DNA from: an uncultured Eubacteriales bacterium
GTDB lineage: Bacteria > Bacillota > Clostridia > Oscillospirales > CAG-272
DNA: 64,000 nt
Reading direction: 5' to 3'
NCBI GenBank assembly: GCA_934446365.1
Contig: CAKSDZ010000001.1
Location: forward strand, 434,001-498,000
Below, piece after piece: positions 51,301-59,828 of this stretch. Both the position numbers and the translations under genes were made by a program. Numbering within the stretch: the stretch's first letter is position 1; every line of letters begins with the position of its first letter. The notes beneath the pieces were generated by a model. The model made no database searches and was not told the origin of the DNA. It saw only the letters and a program-made list of their open reading frames with translations.

Positions 51301-51923
51301 GAGGATGTCGCATTCTTTAATGCATTATAGAGCAGCAGCTCCTCTGAGGTAAATTCCGCTGTATGAGTATCCAAGACATCAAGAATTTGGGATTCAAATC
51401 TGGATTTTTCAATCCACTGCGGAATCAAACGTTTGGTATCGACCGTGCCGATCGCGTATTCGACGCGAACGCCGCCCAAAATGTTCTTGAAAACAATCTG
51501 CCCACCGCTCAGCGCCGCATCCGTATAGCTTTTCATCGTAGCCGATGTATTTGTAGAGGTATCCAAATACTGCAAAATGATCTGAGAAAGCAAAGCCTGT
51601 CTGATCGGGTCCTCGTCACCCTTATCCTTAGAAGAGGATTCCGTAGAAACCGCGATATCATAAGGATTTGAAAACAAGTATTCACCTGTTTTTAGATTCT
51701 GCAAAGCAAACTCAGCCGACTGTGTGTCAAAATACAACGCATAGCCCGCATCCACATCCTCGTACATGAGAGTCATCGTAGCCACTTTCGCCTGCTGAGA
51801 TTGATACTCAGTTGTGGGATAAACAGATATGTCTACGGCATCAGCAGCAAAAACAGGCAGGCTCACAGCAGAAAAAGCAAGCAGTATTGCCAAAACCGCT
51901 GAAATTATTCTGAATTTTTTCAT
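48399..51923 (-). CDS. Very large secreted DUF5696-type protein
   Basis: A 1,174-residue protein with a signal peptide (MKKFRIISAVLAILLAFSAV, cleavage near AFA-A) and no lipobox or C-terminal anchor seen. The order suggests an N-terminal beta domain (30-150), a beta-sandwich/galactose-mutarotase-like region (up to about 500), a TIM-barrel-like centre with IYPEFDFANIAFKKTG, and a helical segment (about 930-1000). The layout matches the DUF5696 family found next to sugar ABC genes in Clostridia. It may be a glycan-binding or glycan-cleaving protein on the surface; no activity is known. RBS GGGGAGGAAAAT. Operon partner of two permease pairs. Confidence 0.75.
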   Translation of the reverse strand: MKKFRIISAVLAILLAFSAVSLPVFAADAVDISVYPTTEYQSQQAKVATMTLMYEDVDAGYALYFDTQSAEFALQNLKTGEYLFSNPYDIAVSTESSSKDKGDEDPIRQALLSQIILQYLDTSTNTSATMKSYTDAALSGGQIVFKNILGGVRVEYAIGTVDTKRLIPQWIEKSRFESQILDVLDTHTAEFTSEELLLYNALKNATSSTSTPYGLVGPAEAGSVYDPQSTPDPNRPQTYEFLVKNEGAQMYVLQGVGERMKKNIEKLIRKYCPDYTYDKLEEDHELTGYEGDEKEPALFRIAVEYTIDESGLTAKIPAKSIRYNETNYVLESLVLLPYLGCTTLKSTGTETGDGGKISRTGGYIFIPDGSGTLLSYYNDDGTPKSGIQGGSMYGYDFAMESIDATNANAETFRVPVFGLTEYYDVTTSVSRGEGRPAVADKLVTESYKRGFVAIIEEGDSFASIRANLRQTGWTGASGTTEYSTVFALFTVKQSDSVSIGSSIGGNDASMSTTIDTKYTGNYTIHYTMLSDPNIAEEKGVDYYDPSYVGMANAYRDYLISNGSIDKLVSSELESSLPLYIHSFGALETTDTFLSFPITVTKPLTTFEDVITMSEELKDAKITNVKFILEGFANGNMSEPYYPSYVKWSSTVGGKKGLQTLLEYASETGIDIYPEFDFANIAFKKTGSGFSFRKHAAQAMSGRYTMKRDYDSVYQAISMAGYKNVVSSGAYAVLFEKFAKDYDKYEIGAISVMTLGTDLNSDFNDDYPITREDSKVNTMDILNTMKDKYGKVLVAGGNAYTLPYASDIVSLPLDNSRYQISSYSIPFIGMVLHGYMNYAGSVINTEGDVKYEVLKSLENGAALYFLLSYQNTLEIKSAYSMGLSDNYSVAFQTWKEDVISYYNMLNDAVGALQTATITDHSFVTAYRLDSTKANFMFAQYNQTLAAYESAKEAYFDVMDEVDLLRLNSRETEATLLLYGNSSDPSDPINERCEVTLRDKYNTLKERYTLSTAFSSKYSVDNVVSVTYTSDNGKKTVFYINYNSYDVAIEHNGGLYILGAESFVNAEDIKLLETASVSYEAVDAYQPTDGQLKNYQEAQENYDAALLTGNEREITRAKSALDRIISSLTKPTTTHVVKLTSSDGTVCYFNYMTSNALVQVSDTEYVVVGPQTYVIQ

Positions 51924-51938
51924 ATTTTCCTCCCCTGT

Positions 51939-54077
51939 TTATTGTGCTCGGTATGATATTTCTGTGATGATTTCGGATACAAAGCTCACCATTCTCTGAA
52001 TAAGATTCGTAAACAGAAGAATGATAAACAGAATAAATATCATTCCGACAATCGTAAATAACGTGATAGCGATATTGCGTCCCATCGAATAGCCGTGCGT
52101 CGTCATTGAGCCGAAGAAGATAAGTGCGCCAGTCCAAATATAAGCAATCGCCACAAATAAGGTGACAAACTCAGCCTCCGACAAAGACAGGAAATTCGTT
52201 AGAATTGTCGTCGGAATATAGATCAGCGGCAGCGGGAGCAACGCATACGAGGTAGCAATGAAGATATCCTTGAAGCTTCCCTCTCCGTCAAACAGCGTTG
52301 TCAAGCACCAGTTCGCAACACACCAAAGAAGAAGAGGAGCCAAAACGATCATAATCGGAGAAAGAAAGTTGATTTGCTGGCCGCCGCCGAACAGATAAGC
52401 GGAGCCCACCATATTATACATCACCGCTACAATGGTAAAAGCTAAGATGCAGAAAGCGCCTCTGACCGAGCCTCGCTTTTCATGCTTTAAATCCCAAAAT
52501 CCGTCAAACGGATGCAGGATCACATGAAATCCGAATAAAAACTCTTCCCAAAGCGTTCGCTTCCCTGTCTTGACCTCTCCGGCCTTGTTCTTTTTACCGA
52601 CATATTTGAAGAACTTCGCCAAAAGAATTATGACAGCGACAACGACAACGATAATCAAAAGAATATATTTCTCTACCACTTCTTTACGATAGCTTTTGAA
52701 AGCAACGGAATAGTTGGTTTGTTCCCAAGCTTTTTTATAATACTCCATTGCCTCTTCATATTGACCTTGACGGTAGAGATTTTTTCCGATGCCGACGTAA
52801 GCCGCATCGAAGTTGATATTTCTTCTGAGAATATCCTGCCAATCCTCATAGGCTGCGGAATACTCACGAATGCTGTTGTGATACAACGCCTGATTGATCA
52901 CATCGCCGTAATCCGTCCTCTTAAAAATCGTGATGGAATTCAGCGTGCTGTCGAGAACATAAATATCGCTTCCGCAATAGGTGATTGCCGTCGGCGTAGA
53001 AAGGTTGCCGAGCTGCTTTCCCTGATCTCCGAAAGCAAACAACAGATTGCCTTCATTGTCATACGTGTAAATTTTAGACCGTTTGGAATCCAAAACCGAC
53101 CACATGCCGTTCGGACCCATCGCAATGTCCACAAGCTCAGAGGGACCGAGCGCCTTCGCATAGGTGCCCATGGTATCGAAGACTCTTTCACCGGCCGGCA
53201 TGGCAAATCCGTTTCTGACCATGACGTCGTCGCCCTTTGCGTTCAAACGCTTGACCGGCGCATAAGTGCTTGTTTTTGCGTTCGATTGAATCGCCGAGGC
53301 CAGCAGCTCCGCTTCCTCGTCATCAAAAATGATGGTCGCCCAAACCAATCCCTCATCGTCAAGAGTAAGGTTCTGATAAGGAGTCGATATATAGGATTCC
53401 GTCACGACATTCGGGAAAATCATACGGCGAATCCTGACGGCAAGAGAAACCGTCGTTTTCTGCGCGCCAAGAAAGCTCTGGAAAGAACCGTCCGGATTGA
53501 GCGCGATGATACCGCTGTATGTTGTCGAGGAAACAATATACATCGTTCCGGACGAGTTTACCGCCACCGCCTGCGGACGAAAGACGGTATCCGTACCCAT
53601 GACGTCCGCCGTCGGAGCTTCTACAATAGATTTAAAATTCCCTTCCAAATCAAAAAGCACAATACGGGAATTCTGCCAGTCACAAACATAGATCGTATCG
53701 GAATTTACAAACAATCCGCGCGGATCGGAAAGCGAGTCCTGAACACCGTTTTCGTTGATAAACGAGCTGATTTCAAACTCATACATAAAATCAGGATCAC
53801 AGACAACCACCCGGTTGTTTCCCGAATCGGATATATATATCTTGTTATTCTCATCGACAAAGATATCCTTTGCTCCGTTCAGCGGCGTCTGCATATTCAT
53901 CTCATAGGAAGTAATGGCTGCGCTCGGAGTATACGCATGCGGAGAAGTCAAAATCTCTCCCTCAATAGAATACGTATACGTCTCGTACGGAGCTGCTGCG
54001 GCAGAAAGCTGCATTGCAAATCCTGCAAGGAGGACAAAGCAGAAAATCAATGTTAATATTTTCGATATTCTTTTCAA
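51939..54077 (-). CDS. NHL-repeat / TPR / YIP1-domain membrane protein
   Basis: A 712-residue protein with three parts. Residues 1-27 are a signal peptide. Residues 55-385 form a six-bladed NHL beta-propeller with repeats such as IFVDENNKIYISDSGNNRVVV, given by motif D-N-N-R-V-V, and LFVNSDTIYVCDWQNSRIVL. Residues 395-460 are TPR-like (AAYVGIGKNLYRQGQYEEAM). A TM at about 475-495 leads to a YIP1 domain with HPFDGFWDLKHEKRGSV and five C-terminal TMs. It links an outside sensor/binder with a membrane core and is cotranscribed with the DUF5696 gene 15 bases downstream. Confidence 0.82.
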   Translation of the reverse strand: MKRISKILTLIFCFVLLAGFAMQLSAAAAPYETYTYSIEGEILTSPHAYTPSAAITSYEMNMQTPLNGAKDIFVDENNKIYISDSGNNRVVVCDPDFMYEFEISSFINENGVQDSLSDPRGLFVNSDTIYVCDWQNSRIVLFDLEGNFKSIVEAPTADVMGTDTVFRPQAVAVNSSGTMYIVSSTTYSGIIALNPDGSFQSFLGAQKTTVSLAVRIRRMIFPNVVTESYISTPYQNLTLDDEGLVWATIIFDDEEAELLASAIQSNAKTSTYAPVKRLNAKGDDVMVRNGFAMPAGERVFDTMGTYAKALGPSELVDIAMGPNGMWSVLDSKRSKIYTYDNEGNLLFAFGDQGKQLGNLSTPTAITYCGSDIYVLDSTLNSITIFKRTDYGDVINQALYHNSIREYSAAYEDWQDILRRNINFDAAYVGIGKNLYRQGQYEEAMEYYKKAWEQTNYSVAFKSYRKEVVEKYILLIIVVVVAVIILLAKFFKYVGKKNKAGEVKTGKRTLWEEFLFGFHVILHPFDGFWDLKHEKRGSVRGAFCILAFTIVAVMYNMVGSAYLFGGGQQINFLSPIMIVLAPLLLWCVANWCLTTLFDGEGSFKDIFIATSYALLPLPLIYIPTTILTNFLSLSEAEFVTLFVAIAYIWTGALIFFGSMTTHGYSMGRNIAITLFTIVGMIFILFIILLFTNLIQRMVSFVSEIITEISYRAQ

Positions 54078-54094
54078 AATTTCATCCTCCTATC

Positions 54095-54970
54095 TTAATC
54101 TTTCATACCGGACGTAGACATCGTTTCTACGATGCGGCTTTGGCTGATGACAAACACAATCACCGGAACAATCAGCATAACGATCGCTGCGGCTGCGCCG
54201 ACACCTGCACGGGCAATACCGCCGGATACAACCTGAGAAATCGCATAGTTGAAGGTTTTCAGCTGCTCGCTTTGAATATAGATCGACGAACCGGTATTCC
54301 ACAAATCCTTAAATGAATACACAATAAGCGTCAGCCATGCAGGCTTAACCATCGGCATCGCGATCGTCCAATATGTTCGAAGCTCACTGGAACCGTCAAG
54401 TCTTGCGGATTCCAAAACGGCATCCGAAATGCCCGAAACCATAAACTGACGCATCAGGAACATTCCAAGCGTCGCGCCCCATGCGGGTATGATGATCGCC
54501 CAATACGTATCCACAAGGCCAAGCTTACTCATCGTCATAAAGTTGACAATGCTGGTAACAGTCGCCGTAAACATCAAAGAGTATTTAACGCCGGCAAACA
54601 GGATTCCGCGGCCGGGAAACTTGATTTTGGAAACCGCATAAGCGGCAAGTGAGCCGAAAACAAGGTTTCCGAACGTACCGACAACAGAAATAAACACCGT
54701 GTTGAATATATATCGGGAAAACGGCACCCACGAAGAGGTCATGCTCTTAAACATATCCGAAAAGTTGGATAGCGTCGGATTCACAACATAAAATTTCGGT
54801 GGATAGTTCCACAGCTCATCCAGCGGCTTCAGCGATTGGATAATCGCATAATACATCGGAATAAACATGAAGATGCCGAATATCGTCAAGAATATGGCAA
54901 TGCCAGCGTCTCCTCCGGCCGAACGGGTAAGGACGACTTTATGATTTCTTGTTCTTAATTTTCTCGCCAT
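54095..54970 (-). CDS. Carbohydrate ABC transporter permease, MalG type (pair 1)
   Basis: A 291-residue permease with six TM segments and EAA loop VLESARLDGSSELRTYWTIA (then MPMVKPA) near residue 192. N-terminus MARKLRTRNHKVVLTR is basic and cytoplasmic. It starts one base after its partner permease and 17 bases before the NHL-YIP1 gene. Standard MalG length. Confidence 0.92.
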   Translation of the reverse strand: MARKLRTRNHKVVLTRSAGGDAGIAIFLTIFGIFMFIPMYYAIIQSLKPLDELWNYPPKFYVVNPTLSNFSDMFKSMTSSWVPFSRYIFNTVFISVVGTFGNLVFGSLAAYAVSKIKFPGRGILFAGVKYSLMFTATVTSIVNFMTMSKLGLVDTYWAIIIPAWGATLGMFLMRQFMVSGISDAVLESARLDGSSELRTYWTIAMPMVKPAWLTLIVYSFKDLWNTGSSIYIQSEQLKTFNYAISQVVSGGIARAGVGAAAAIVMLIVPVIVFVISQSRIVETMSTSGMKD

Positions 54971-54971
54971 A

Positions 54972-55934
54972 TCATTGTCCCACCTTCGATAGCAATTTAT
55001 TTACAAGTATGTTTGCACCTATCATGATTATAAACAGAACCATAGCAATCGCCGACGAATAGCCGACCTCAAAACGCTGACCGCCGTAGTCCTGCAAATG
55101 ATGCATGATCGTATGCGCCGCATAGTTATAGCTCGGAAATCCCGCAAGGTCATTGACAATCGAACCGAAGTTAAAAGACTGCGTAATCGACATAACCGCA
55201 CCGAATAACAGCTGCTGCTTCATATTGGGAAGCGTCACATACCAAAGCTCCTGCCACCGGTTCTTAATGCCGTCAACCGCAGCAGCCTCATATTGGTCCT
55301 TCGGGATCGTCTGCAAACCGCCGATAAACGACAGGAAAGAAACGCCGAGAGAGGTCCACAAGGCGACAATGATACAAAGCGGCATAATCCATGTTTCATT
55401 TTGAAAGAACTGAATCGGGGTTTGTATGATGTCAAGGCTCAAAAGGATCGAGTTCGCATAACCATAAGTGTCCCCGTCAAAGATAACCTTCCAAATAAAG
55501 GTCATACCCGACGAAAGAGAAGGCGCGTAGAATATAAGTGTAATAACCGCACGAATCTTTGGAGGAAGCTCGTTGATAAACCACGCTGTAAACAAGGAAA
55601 GAAAATAGGAAACCGGTCCTGTAATCACAGCGAAGATAAACGTATTCTTAACGGCGATAATGAAAATATCATCATCCAAGAAAAGTCTGAGATAATTGTC
55701 GATTCCCACAAACTGGGGAGCTTCGATCATATTGAATATGGTAAGACTGAAAAACATCGAAAGCACGACAGGCGCGACGATAAATACCGTAAAAATCAGA
55801 TAGAACGGAAAGCACATAAGATAGGCAACATAATTGCGTTTCATCTCTTTCCATGTCCATTGCCATTTTGACATATCCTTGCGGGCTACCGGCTTGCGCT
55901 TCTTCTGTTTTGCTTCAACAGCATTTTCTGACAT
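54972..55934 (-). CDS. Sugar ABC transporter permease, MalF type (pair 1)
   Basis: A 320-residue permease; a basic head (about residues 1-35) then six TM segments. EAA loop QYEAAAVDGIKNRWQELWYV (then TLPNMKQ) near residue 225. AAAGGAGAGATTGGAC places the start at ATG 55934 rather than 55958. It follows the solute-binding protein gene by about 25 bases. Together with its MalG partner and that binding protein it makes a conventional sugar importer minus ATPase. Confidence 0.92.
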   Translation of the reverse strand: MSENAVEAKQKKRKPVARKDMSKWQWTWKEMKRNYVAYLMCFPFYLIFTVFIVAPVVLSMFFSLTIFNMIEAPQFVGIDNYLRLFLDDDIFIIAVKNTFIFAVITGPVSYFLSLFTAWFINELPPKIRAVITLIFYAPSLSSGMTFIWKVIFDGDTYGYANSILLSLDIIQTPIQFFQNETWIMPLCIIVALWTSLGVSFLSFIGGLQTIPKDQYEAAAVDGIKNRWQELWYVTLPNMKQQLLFGAVMSITQSFNFGSIVNDLAGFPSYNYAAHTIMHHLQDYGGQRFEVGYSSAIAMVLFIIMIGANILVNKLLSKVGQ

Positions 55935-55961
55935 GTCCAATCTCTCCTTTGCTATCAAATT

Positions 55962-58900
55962 TTACTTTTTCGAGGGAATATAAAATTCCCTCTTGAGTTC
56001 TTCGCGCTTACGTTCAAACTCTTTGTTGATCGTCGCCGTATAATCCATCAGCGCCTCGCTCGGAACCATTCCGTCATTATATACATTAAGGAAAGCAAAT
56101 CCGACATAACGCGAAATGATATAGCTTCCCGGCATTTCCGGGACACCGACGAGATTGGAAAACTGAGTTCTCAGCTCTCTCAGCTCATTTGACGACCATG
56201 ACATATCGTTGAAAGCTTCCATGTTCGCGGTCGCATATTTACCGGCAGATCCGAGAAGTGCCACCAGCTCATTGGCGTATTGTCCTTGTATACCGGCGCT
56301 CATCCACCATTTGATAAAGTCAAAGCCTGCCTGACCGGTGCCTCTGTCAACCGCATCCTTCATGATGACAATGCAGTTAACCGAAGATACGATAGAGGAA
56401 TTGACCGTACCATCCTCTTGCACGGTACCCGGAATCGAGGTGAAGCCCCACAGTCCCTTTAGCTCAGGGGCAAATACCGTAAATTGGTTATAGTTTGTAA
56501 TATAATCGCCGAAGAAGAGCGGCATCTCGCCCGTCCGGAAACGGTTCGGCGCATCATATGTCAGAGGAAGCTTATAGGTTGTATAGAATGAACACATGCG
56601 CGTAAAAGCATCCAACGTCACATCCTGATCAAAAGAAATCGTCGTACCGTTGTTGCTGTAAAGCTCTCCGCCGTTTTGATAGATCATCATATAAAATAAG
56701 TTGGTACGGTCGGCAGAAGCACCGGCACCAATCAGATAGTTTTTGCTGACAAGAATCGGCAAAACCGCGTTGAATTCATCCCACGTTGTCGGAATCTTGA
56801 GTCCCAGCTCCGCAAAAACGTCCTTTCGATAAAACATGACATTGAAGCTCTGCTTCTCAGGAACGCCGTAAACTGCGATATCACCGTCGGAGGAGCCGAG
56901 CGCAACCGTCAGAGGAACCCAAGCGGATTCATGGAAATACCCATATACCTCATCAAAGCCCTCATACTGACTGACATCAAGTGTGGCGCCGCGGACCGCG
57001 TAGTTGATGGCATCCGACGAGGTCACATCCATCATCACGTCGGGACCGACGCCCGACAGCGTCGCAGGAAGCAGCGTTCCCGCCGTAACCAGCTTCAAAT
57101 TGACGGAAATGTTGGGGTTATCCCTTGAAAAGCTCTCGTCGATAAGAGAACGGATGATCTGCGTATACTCACGTGAAACCGTCGTCCATACCTCAAGCTT
57201 TACGACATTCTCTCCCTCGGCTGTGGATTCAAAGGAAGACTCATCGTTAAAGAAGCTGTAAAAGAACATCTGAATCTCATACCATGCGCTCCGGAAGAAA
57301 TTGCCTTCCCCTGCCGGCAGCTCATTTCCCGCGGGCTGTATCACAAAATAATCAAGGATCAGAGATTGCTGGCTGATTTCATTGAGCCATGTTCCAAGGT
57401 TGCCGATATAGGATTTCAGCTGCGTAAAGTTTTTGGCAATCTGTCTTTCACTGTCCGCGGACATTTTTTGCAGAATGCGGGCAACATTTTCAATCGTAGC
57501 CGTACTCGAGCTCTTTTTGCCTCCGCTGATCTGCTGCATTTTTTCCGAAATATCAAACAGTCTTTTTGCAATTACACCCATCTCCGATATTTCATCCGGA
57601 ATTCTCTTATAATAGCTGTAATCCATGTACGGGTCCGGGCTCGAGCCGGAAATTTGAAGAATCTTGATGTAGATCGAATTGATCTGTGTCACACAGTCAC
57701 GAATTTCGGAAATGATTTCACCGAGATTTCCGAGGTTGACCTCCAGCTTCATCGTATGCTCGCCTTCGGAAAGATAAAATTCAAATTCCGTCGTCCCATC
57801 GCTGAATGTTCCAACCTGCCAGCTGCCGCTGTAAAGGAACTCAAGGTTATTCGCTTCTTCAAAAGGTATTTCCCCGTCAAGATACAGACGGCGGGAAACG
57901 AACAAGCCCTCGACTTGATCCTGAAGAAATCTTGTATTGATCGTATAAAGGCCGGCTTTTCCCTCCGGTATTACAAAGGTCCATTCAATCCATTGCCCGA
58001 CCGTCGACCAGTTGTAGCTTCCGTTCTTGCCGCCGACATCGTTGATAAGCTGATATTTCGCGCTCTGCGGACTCGTGACAGCGGAGCTTCTGTCATTTTG
58101 TCCATATATGGTGCTGGAGGAAGTCGCCGTATAAAATTCCGCTTCGAGGAAAATGCTGGAATCCGCGGGAGCCTTGGTATAACCCGCCGCAGCGTTCTTC
58201 GCCTGATACTCTTCGTATGTTAATGTCTCTTCTCTTGTGCGCAGCGTGATCGTATCAAGAACTACCGGTTCCTTCTGTGCTTCAAGAGAAATGGTATTTT
58301 CTCCGGCCTCAAGATAGAAATAAAATTCATTATTGTAATTTCCGGTCGGATCGCAAACCGTATATTCCATCCACATAGGATTTTCCACCTTGCTGGGGCG
58401 GCGCTCGTTTCCGCTGGAATCCTTTTCATATTCAATATCCGTAATATTGCCGTTCTCATCACGCACAACAGTTAATTCGGAAAGATCCTCTTCCCAACGC
58501 TTGGTCATGAGAAGATTTCTGACCTCGGTGAAAGGAACCTCTCCGTTGATACGCAGAGTTCTTTCAATATCCGTAGCTTTCGACTGAATCGGGAAATACG
58601 AAAGATCAATCGCATAGAGTCCGGAAACAGGGACCGTCACTTTCCATGTAACAGTACCGCTGTCCGGCAGATAAAGCACATTCGACTTTCCGCCGAGCTC
58701 TCCCATCACCTGCGCGCCCTCCGGAAGCGAAGAGGTCTCCGCATCGACCGCACGAATCACAATAGGCTCGCCCTCATAATTCGGATAAGAGCCATATTTT
58801 TCCTTATACTCGGTCCACTTATCGTCTCCAAGTATTTCAAGAGCTTCCGCCGTTGTGCTGTCCTCCCCAGATGCTGCGCTGGTCCCGGTCGGAAGCGACA

Positions 58901-58985
58901 CGGCACAAACGCTGAGACCAAGACATGACATCATCATAATGCCAAGCAAAAGCGCGATCACTCTTGTCAGCTTTGAATTTCTCAT
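55962..58985 (-). CDS. Extracellular solute-binding protein with N-terminal ligand-binding-like modules
   Basis: A 1,007-residue exported protein. Signal peptide MRNSKLTRVIALLLGIMMM (no clear lipobox). Residues about 60-260 and 290-430 are two related beta-sandwich modules: each contains D-G/N-G-E-I/V-P-F-x-E-x-x-N-L and a Y-L-x-E/S-G-E-H/N-T element. Residues 440-570 form a helical spacer with coiled-coil character. Residues 600-990 are a family 1 solute-binding domain: KLEVWTTVSREYTQIIRSLI, GPDVMMDVTSSDAINYAVRG, PTTWDEFNAVLPILV. The start MRNSKL follows GGAGGAAAGTCT; frame is open to 59024. Ordinary binding proteins have about 430 residues. Confidence 0.85.
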   Translation of the reverse strand: MRNSKLTRVIALLLGIMMMSCLGLSVCAVSLPTGTSAASGEDSTTAEALEILGDDKWTEYKEKYGSYPNYEGEPIVIRAVDAETSSLPEGAQVMGELGGKSNVLYLPDSGTVTWKVTVPVSGLYAIDLSYFPIQSKATDIERTLRINGEVPFTEVRNLLMTKRWEEDLSELTVVRDENGNITDIEYEKDSSGNERRPSKVENPMWMEYTVCDPTGNYNNEFYFYLEAGENTISLEAQKEPVVLDTITLRTREETLTYEEYQAKNAAAGYTKAPADSSIFLEAEFYTATSSSTIYGQNDRSSAVTSPQSAKYQLINDVGGKNGSYNWSTVGQWIEWTFVIPEGKAGLYTINTRFLQDQVEGLFVSRRLYLDGEIPFEEANNLEFLYSGSWQVGTFSDGTTEFEFYLSEGEHTMKLEVNLGNLGEIISEIRDCVTQINSIYIKILQISGSSPDPYMDYSYYKRIPDEISEMGVIAKRLFDISEKMQQISGGKKSSSTATIENVARILQKMSADSERQIAKNFTQLKSYIGNLGTWLNEISQQSLILDYFVIQPAGNELPAGEGNFFRSAWYEIQMFFYSFFNDESSFESTAEGENVVKLEVWTTVSREYTQIIRSLIDESFSRDNPNISVNLKLVTAGTLLPATLSGVGPDVMMDVTSSDAINYAVRGATLDVSQYEGFDEVYGYFHESAWVPLTVALGSSDGDIAVYGVPEKQSFNVMFYRKDVFAELGLKIPTTWDEFNAVLPILVSKNYLIGAGASADRTNLFYMMIYQNGGELYSNNGTTISFDQDVTLDAFTRMCSFYTTYKLPLTYDAPNRFRTGEMPLFFGDYITNYNQFTVFAPELKGLWGFTSIPGTVQEDGTVNSSIVSSVNCIVIMKDAVDRGTGQAGFDFIKWWMSAGIQGQYANELVALLGSAGKYATANMEAFNDMSWSSNELRELRTQFSNLVGVPEMPGSYIISRYVGFAFLNVYNDGMVPSEALMDYTATINKEFERKREELKREFYIPSKK

Positions 58986-59095
58986 AGACTTTCCTCCTAC
59001 AATTAATACGGTATTTCTATCCACAATTCATTGAACTGTCATGCGATTTCTGAAAAATATCCAAAAACCAGCATAAATACGTATGTTACCTTAAT

Positions 59096-59124
59096 ATGTT
59101 ACCACTCGGTTAATAAAAAATCAA
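59096..59124 (-). promoter_or_regulatory. Candidate proximal promoter of the solute-binding protein operon
   Basis: TTGATT (59119-59124), 17 bases, TAACAT (59096-59101). The direct repeats of GGTAACATA (minus strand), 13 bases apart, overlap the -10 and could be regulator half-sites. Confidence 0.45.
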
Positions 59125-59415
59125 TAATTTTGAAAAGCTCAATTTTTCTTTTTTTTACAATTCATTCTACTTTTTCTCGATTTTTTTAGTCCAAACGATT
59201 CACGCGAGGAACCAATATTTTTTGAGCGGATTGACGCCCGTTTTTTCTCCCTAAAATTTTATTCGGTCGGGTATTTTTTATTTACGGATTTGCTTAGAAA
59301 AATTTCAAAAATTCTTTTGCAAACAAGGATTTTTCGAGCCATTTGCTTCATGATTTTTCATGCGCCGCAATCGAGTAAATTAAATTTAATGTCCTGTAAA
59401 ATATCAAAACAAGGC

Positions 59416-59468
59416 ACAAAAAGAAAAGCGCCCCTGATTTTTGTGAAAAATTCACAAAAATCAGGGGC
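59416..59468 (-). terminator. Strong 18-bp hairpin with T-rich tail
   Basis: GCCCCTGATTTTTGTGAA (59430-59447) and its perfect complement (59451-59468) around AAA. Leftward it is followed by GCTTTTCTTTTTG. It could end transcripts from the rnhA side or from the 59551-59579 promoter. Confidence 0.75.
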
Positions 59469-59550
59469 ATCATTTTATTTTTTGACAAAAATCACAAAAA
59501 ACAAAAAAATCAAATTTCAAAGCTAAAATGCGTAACTTTTTTCTAATATT

Positions 59551-59579
59551 ATTATAATAATGTTCAATTTTCAACACAA
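59551..59579 (-). promoter_or_regulatory. Minus-strand promoter 85 bases before the hairpin
   Basis: TTGTGT (59574-59579), 17 bases, TATAAT (59551-59556). The transcript would meet the 18-bp hairpin after about 80 bases, so it may give a short RNA or an attenuated leader. Confidence 0.5.
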
Positions 59580-59828
59580 TCATTAGTCAAAGGCTATTTG
59601 CATAAAACACGGCCGGCTCCCCATGCTTCGCGGCACATATCGGCAAGATTCCCAAAAATTCGACCGTCACACCACAGCGGCAAAACGCCAGATCCTTTTA
59701 CAAAACCGCATTCTCGACATAAAATTCGATTTTTCCAACCCCAAACAGCCGCAATGCTTCCATTTGAAATTCGGACGGCGCGAACCAAGTGTGGCTCTGA
59801 TGCCTGCGCTGCGATTCCCCGAACCCTT

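Larger units (their letters stand above)
59025..59592. other. AT-rich non-coding leader region upstream of the large ABC locus
   Basis: No ORF in this stretch looks coding. It holds a possible minus-strand promoter TTGATT (59119-59124) / TAACAT (59096-59101) with two TATGTTACC copies (59082-59090, 59095-59103), an 18-base-pair hairpin (59430-59468), and a stronger minus-strand promoter further upstream. Confidence 0.6.

Noticed and set aside
46295..58985. Possible ATPase gene for the ABC locus
   Set aside because: No Walker A or LSGGQ-type motif occurs on either strand in the locus; the two ABC exporter systems at 13-21 kb are unrelated exporter types.
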